Positions 36,589 to 39,155 of a stretch of DNA of 39,155 nucleotides are shown piece by piece. This DNA comes from Glaciecola sp. UBA1851 (GTDB taxonomy: Bacteria > Pseudomonadota > Gammaproteobacteria > Enterobacterales > Alteromonadaceae). Location of the stretch: NCBI GenBank assembly GCA_002338515.1, contig DDIL01000005.1:1-39155 (forward strand). Direction: 5' to 3'. Under the pieces are notes generated by a model that saw only the letters and a list, made by a program, of their open reading frames with translations, did not search any database and was not told where the DNA came from. Numbering within the stretch: position 1 is the stretch's first letter; every line of letters begins with the position of its first letter. A program made the position numbers and the translations under genes.

Positions 36589-36602
36589 TGTAAGCGCTTA
36601 CA
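36589..36602. promoter_or_regulatory. LacI-type operator upstream of GH9
   Basis: TGTAAGCGCTTACA, a perfect 14-bp palindrome about 113 bp upstream of the first GH9 start codon on the - strand. It is the most symmetrical of the sites in the window and defines the consensus; the sites at 27128 and 30555 each differ by one base. Confidence 0.8.
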
Positions 36603-37040
36603 AAGTGAGTTATAAAAAAAGCATGTACCTCTTATTTTTCAACAATTGGATACCACGCTTACGCCTGTATATAAATATTTTTGTTACTTAAACTTATAAA
36701 TTTCCTAATTAAATGTCAACAAATTGTTAAATGTAATTTTTACTATTTTCTTTAAAAGCGTTATCAAAATTGATTTAAATAAAAGTAAGTCTTTGTATCA
36801 TCGCGAATATTCATTATATTGCACTACACTTATGGATTAAGTTGATTACACATTTATTTAACATTTCGTTTCACCCTGTAATATACGTGTAAGAGCAAAA
36901 TTGGTTTATGGCAGCCTTTTTTGAGTGAGGTATCGGTGAGTATACGACGTTTTTTGTTTCGAATGGTTAATGCTCATGCTTGGCATGTTTCATTTGAATG
37001 TTTAGGGTAAACAGTCGCAAGTGTGCTAAACAATAACACT

Positions 37041-37306
37041 AGGGTCTGTTTACCTTTGTTGTATGATTTTGCAGCAGTTTGTGCGTTATTTAGACGAAGA
37101 AGTGGAATTGAAGTGTAGTAATCTACTCGAAATTCCGCTGATGAAGTAAAAATAACGCACAAGCGCTGCCCATAGGGTTCAATCTATGGGCTCCACGCTC
37201 TTTGTTACATGCTCTTGATGCAGAATAACTGCGCCTGCGACCATGTGCCACGATCGTGAAGCCCATAGAATGAACAAAATTCATACAGCAAAGATAAACA
37301 GACCCT
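37041..37306. mobile_element. MITE-like non-autonomous element, 266 bp
   Basis: The outer ends are inverted repeats: AGGGTCTGTTTA at 37041 and TAAACAGACCCT ending at 37306. The similarity continues inward for about 30 bp (CCTTTGTTGTATGATTTTG against TCTTTGCTGTATGAATTTTG) with two substitutions and one indel. TA is present at both edges (37040-37041, 37306-37307), consistent with but not proving a TA target duplication. There is no transposase. Inside is a long symmetrical hairpin (37079-37162) and a second stem GCCCATAG/CTATGGGC (37168-37191). The short element at 30341-30385 shares its ends. It lies 20 bp before the MFS start codon. Confidence 0.82.
37079..37162. repeat. Long inverted repeat inside the MITE
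   Basis: Outer arms TTGTGCGTTATTT (37079-37091) and AAATAACGCACAA (37150-37162) are perfectly complementary over 13 bp. Inner arms AGTGGAATT (37101-37109) and AATTCCGCT (37131-37139) pair at 8 of 9. The core GTAG-TAAT-CTAC (37115-37126) shares the same centre at about 37120. Together they form an 84-bp interrupted hairpin able to extrude as DNA or fold as RNA. Confidence 0.8.
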
Positions 37307-37326
37307 AATAATAAAAGAGTTTATTT

Positions 37327-38727
37327 ATGACTAACAATGTAAAACAAGAAAATATCGGGTTCATAATACTAATTACTTTAGTATCCACTTTAGGTGGTTT
37401 TCTATTTGGTTTTGATAGTGGCGTAATCAATGGAACCATTGAAGGGTTACAAAAAGCATTTCAGTCAGAAAGTGTTGGTACAGGTTTTAACGTCGCTAGT
37501 ATGTTGCTGGGTTGCGCTGTTGGTGCGTTTTTAGCCGGCTGGCTAGCAGATAAATTTGGTCGGCGAAATATGTTAATCGCTGCAGCTGTCATGTTTATTA
37601 TCAGTGCGTTCGGTTCTGGTATAGCCGATAGTTCAATAACATTTGTAGCATATCGGATTATTGGTGGCTTCGCAGTTGGTGCTGCTTCTGTCATGACGCC
37701 TGCTTACATTAGCGAGGTTGCACCTGCACCAATACGCGGTAAGCTCGCTACTTTACAACAAATTGCGATTGTTGGTGGATTATTCTCAGCCTTTTTATGT
37801 AATTACTTGATTGCTGAATTCGCAGGGAGTTCGATAAATGAGTGGTGGCTTGGGTTCGAAGCGTGGCGGTGGATGTTTTGGATGGAAATAATACCTGCTC
37901 TTTTGTTTTTTATAGGCTTGTTAGTGATACCCGAAAGCCCTCGTTTTTTAGTCATGAATCAACAAACTGACAAAGCAATGGACGTATTAAAAAAACTATA
38001 CCACAACACTGCTAAGCAGCTTTTTGACCAAATATTAGAATCAATTTCAAAACAACAGAAACCCTCTTTAAACGATTTAATAGAGCCGACCACAAGAAAA
38101 ATAAAACCAATTTTATGGGTAGCGATTGGCTTAGCGACGTTTCAACAATTAGTTGGAATTAACGTTGTTTTTTACTATGGCGCCGTACTTTGGCAAGCTG
38201 TCGGTTTTTCTGAAAGTGACGCCTTGTTAATAAACGTTATTAGCGGAGCCGTCAGTATTGCGGCCTGTGTTGTTACCATTTTATTAATTGATAAGATTGG
38301 ACGTAAACCCATTTTGTTAATTGGCTCTTTAGGCATGACAGTGACATTGGCACTGCTAGTGTTTGCCTTTGCAAATGGCGAAACAACCGACTCAGGTGAT
38401 TTATCTTTAGGTTCATATGGTACGTTGGCGTTACTTGCTGCCAATGCCTATGTGATTATGTTCAATTTTTCATGGGGACCCGTTATGTGGGTTTTATTAG
38501 GGGAAATGTTTCCTAATAGAATGCGTGGCTCTGGATTAGCAATTGCCGGTTTATCTCAATGGCTTGCTAATTTTGCCATTACTATGTCTTTCCCTTTAAT
38601 GTTAGGTTCGATTGGCTTAGTAGGTGCATATGGCTTTTATGCAATATCTGCAGGGATATCAATTATTTTTGTTGGCAAATTCGTGTTTGAAACTCGAGGT
38701 AAAACCCTAGAAGAAATGCAAGGATGA
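37327..38727 (+). CDS. MFS sugar:proton symporter (XylE-like)
   Basis: A 466-residue, 12-helix major facilitator of the sugar porter family (XylE/AraE/GalP type). Family marks: GGFLFGFDSGVINGTIEGLQ in TM1, ADKFGRRNML between TM2 and TM3, PESPRFLV before the central loop, QQLVGINVVFYYG in TM7, DKIGRKPIL between TM8 and TM9, and the ending FETRGKTLEEM. It imports a monosaccharide, probably xylose or glucose released by the periplasmic enzymes. The ATG at 37327 is preceded by AAAGAG. A MITE ends 20 bp before the start codon, so the promoter must lie in or beyond the element unless insertion created one. Divergent from GH9. Confidence 0.9.
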   Translation: MTNNVKQENIGFIILITLVSTLGGFLFGFDSGVINGTIEGLQKAFQSESVGTGFNVASMLLGCAVGAFLAGWLADKFGRRNMLIAAAVMFIISAFGSGIADSSITFVAYRIIGGFAVGAASVMTPAYISEVAPAPIRGKLATLQQIAIVGGLFSAFLCNYLIAEFAGSSINEWWLGFEAWRWMFWMEIIPALLFFIGLLVIPESPRFLVMNQQTDKAMDVLKKLYHNTAKQLFDQILESISKQQKPSLNDLIEPTTRKIKPILWVAIGLATFQQLVGINVVFYYGAVLWQAVGFSESDALLINVISGAVSIAACVVTILLIDKIGRKPILLIGSLGMTVTLALLVFAFANGETTDSGDLSLGSYGTLALLAANAYVIMFNFSWGPVMWVLLGEMFPNRMRGSGLAIAGLSQWLANFAITMSFPLMLGSIGLVGAYGFYAISAGISIIFVGKFVFETRGKTLEEMQG

Positions 38728-38871
38728 TAGCTGGATTTCGAGCATATGTTATTTTCTTTGGGCAAAGTCCAACCAATTTATCGCTTACTTAAAATATAAG
38801 TGCATTATTACTTATTTCGCAACACATAAGTGTATCGTAAAATCATAAGTAATCTGTTTTGATTCCCGAGC
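38728..38871. other. Short gap between convergent genes with ATAAGT-type repeats
   Basis: 144 bp between the MFS porter and the - strand gene at the edge. It contains ATTACTTAT (38807-38815) and its exact inverse ATAAGTAAT (38845-38853) with a 29-bp spacer, plus two further ATAAGT copies. It may act as a weak bidirectional terminator; no T tract marks a standard one. Confidence 0.35.
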
Positions 38872-39155
38872 TCAAGGTTGTTTATATAAATAAGGTAAAG
38901 CGCTATAGTCGACGTTTTGACCTAAATTGATTACAAAAGCGGGGCCGAATGCAATTTTATGATCATCGGTTGCCAGTTGAATGCTTAATTGTGCCTCGCC
39001 GACATCAAAATTCTTTTTTGATTTTGTGGCGATTGAATAAGTCTGCCATTGCTTTGTCAACTCTAGGTCTCTGGCTAATATTGAATCATAAGGCTCGCTC
39101 GCTCTTTGAATGCCGACATTAGTTAAGGTGGACGATTGTTTCCCTTTTGGTAATG
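38872..39155 (-). CDS. C-terminal part of a protein with a carbohydrate-binding-like domain (partial)
   Basis: The frame is open from the stop at 38872 to the window edge (94 codons), so this is the 3' end of a longer gene entering from the right; the internal ATG at 39060 is not the likely start. The visible protein includes LTKQWQTYSI, then alternating beta strands (AQLSIQLATDDHKIAFGPAFVINLG) and ends NVDYSALPYLYKQP. The pattern W-x-x-Y-S followed by a strand pair with a GP-x-x-x-x-N-L-G ending is typical of C-terminal jelly-roll carbohydrate-binding domains attached to glycoside hydrolases (CBM4/9-like). The locus context supports a further polysaccharide-active enzyme. Identity of the catalytic part is unknown. 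Confidence 0.5.
   Translation of the reverse strand, partial: LPKGKQSSTLTNVGIQRASEPYDSILARDLELTKQWQTYSIATKSKKNFDVGEAQLSIQLATDDHKIAFGPAFVINLGQNVDYSALPYLYKQP

Larger units (their letters stand above)
36477..37326. other. Intergenic region with operator and MITE between GH9 and MFS genes
   Basis: 850 bp between divergent genes. From left to right it holds the GH9 leader, the LacI palindrome at 36589-36602, about 440 bp of AT-rich DNA (36603-37040) in which nothing specific was recognised, the 266-bp MITE-like element at 37041-37306, and a 20-bp stretch with AAAGAG (about 37314-37319) as ribosome binding site for the MFS gene. Confidence 0.6.

Noticed and set aside
36974..37162. 62-codon - strand frame across the left part of the MITE
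   Set aside because: It runs through an inverted repeat structure, has no ribosome binding site and no protein-like composition.
1..39155. CRISPR array, tRNA, rRNA or prophage
   Set aside because: No regularly spaced repeats, cloverleaf-like genes, rRNA segments, integrase or phage structural genes were seen on either strand.

Overview
The window looks like chromosomal DNA of a marine, polysaccharide-degrading gammaproteobacterium, most likely an Alteromonadales member (Alteromonas/Paraglaciecola/Catenovulum-like). This is inferred from the AT-rich, gene-dense sequence, the cydX-cydDC arrangement, the very large TonB-dependent receptor followed by tryptophan-halogenase-like genes, and the many lipoprotein glycoside hydrolases. 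No rRNA, tRNA or CRISPR array was seen.

Region 1 (1-5434, + strand) is a tightly packed respiratory/sulfur operon. It holds the end of cydB, a tiny cydX, cydD and cydC (cytochrome bd and its ABC exporter). Overlapping cydC is a metallo-beta-lactamase-fold persulfide dioxygenase, then a DUF442/Blh-type sulfur protein, a secreted cytochrome c'-like protein and an ArsR-family (BigR-like) regulator. The layout suggests that sulfide/persulfide detoxification is co-expressed with the sulfide-tolerant bd oxidase.

Region 2 (5536-9884, + strand) is a four-gene overlapping phosphonate cassette: a LicD-family phosphotransferase, a cytidylyltransferase-PEP mutase fusion, phosphonopyruvate decarboxylase and an iron-dependent alcohol dehydrogenase. 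Read together it predicts PEP -> phosphonopyruvate -> phosphonoacetaldehyde -> 2-hydroxyethylphosphonate -> CMP-activated phosphonate -> transfer to a glycan or lipid. It is the most interesting candidate system in the window.

Region 3 (9947-17353) has a 7TM-sensor diguanylate cyclase on the - strand, then a TetR-regulated RND efflux operon (TetR, membrane fusion protein, RND pump; each overlapping by 4 bp).

Region 4 (17354-39155) is a hemicellulose/beta-glucan utilisation locus. It has a TonB-dependent receptor behind two tandem xyl-box-like operators and three tandem tryptophan-halogenase-like flavoproteins, the middle one lacking the catalytic motifs. Next come a GH5 lipoprotein (-), a GH10 xylanase lipoprotein, a cytoplasmic GH43 beta-xylosidase, a GPH symporter, a GH1 beta-glucosidase, a LacI regulator, a GH9 lipoprotein (-), an MFS sugar porter, and at the edge a - strand protein with a carbohydrate-binding-like C terminus. 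LacI-type palindromes related to TGTAAGCGCTTACA precede the GH5, GPH and GH9 genes and in variant form the receptor gene, so one or two LacI-family repressors probably control the locus. A 266-bp MITE-like element with about 30-bp inverted ends sits 20 bp upstream of the MFS porter, and a 45-bp relic with the same ends lies after the GH43 gene.
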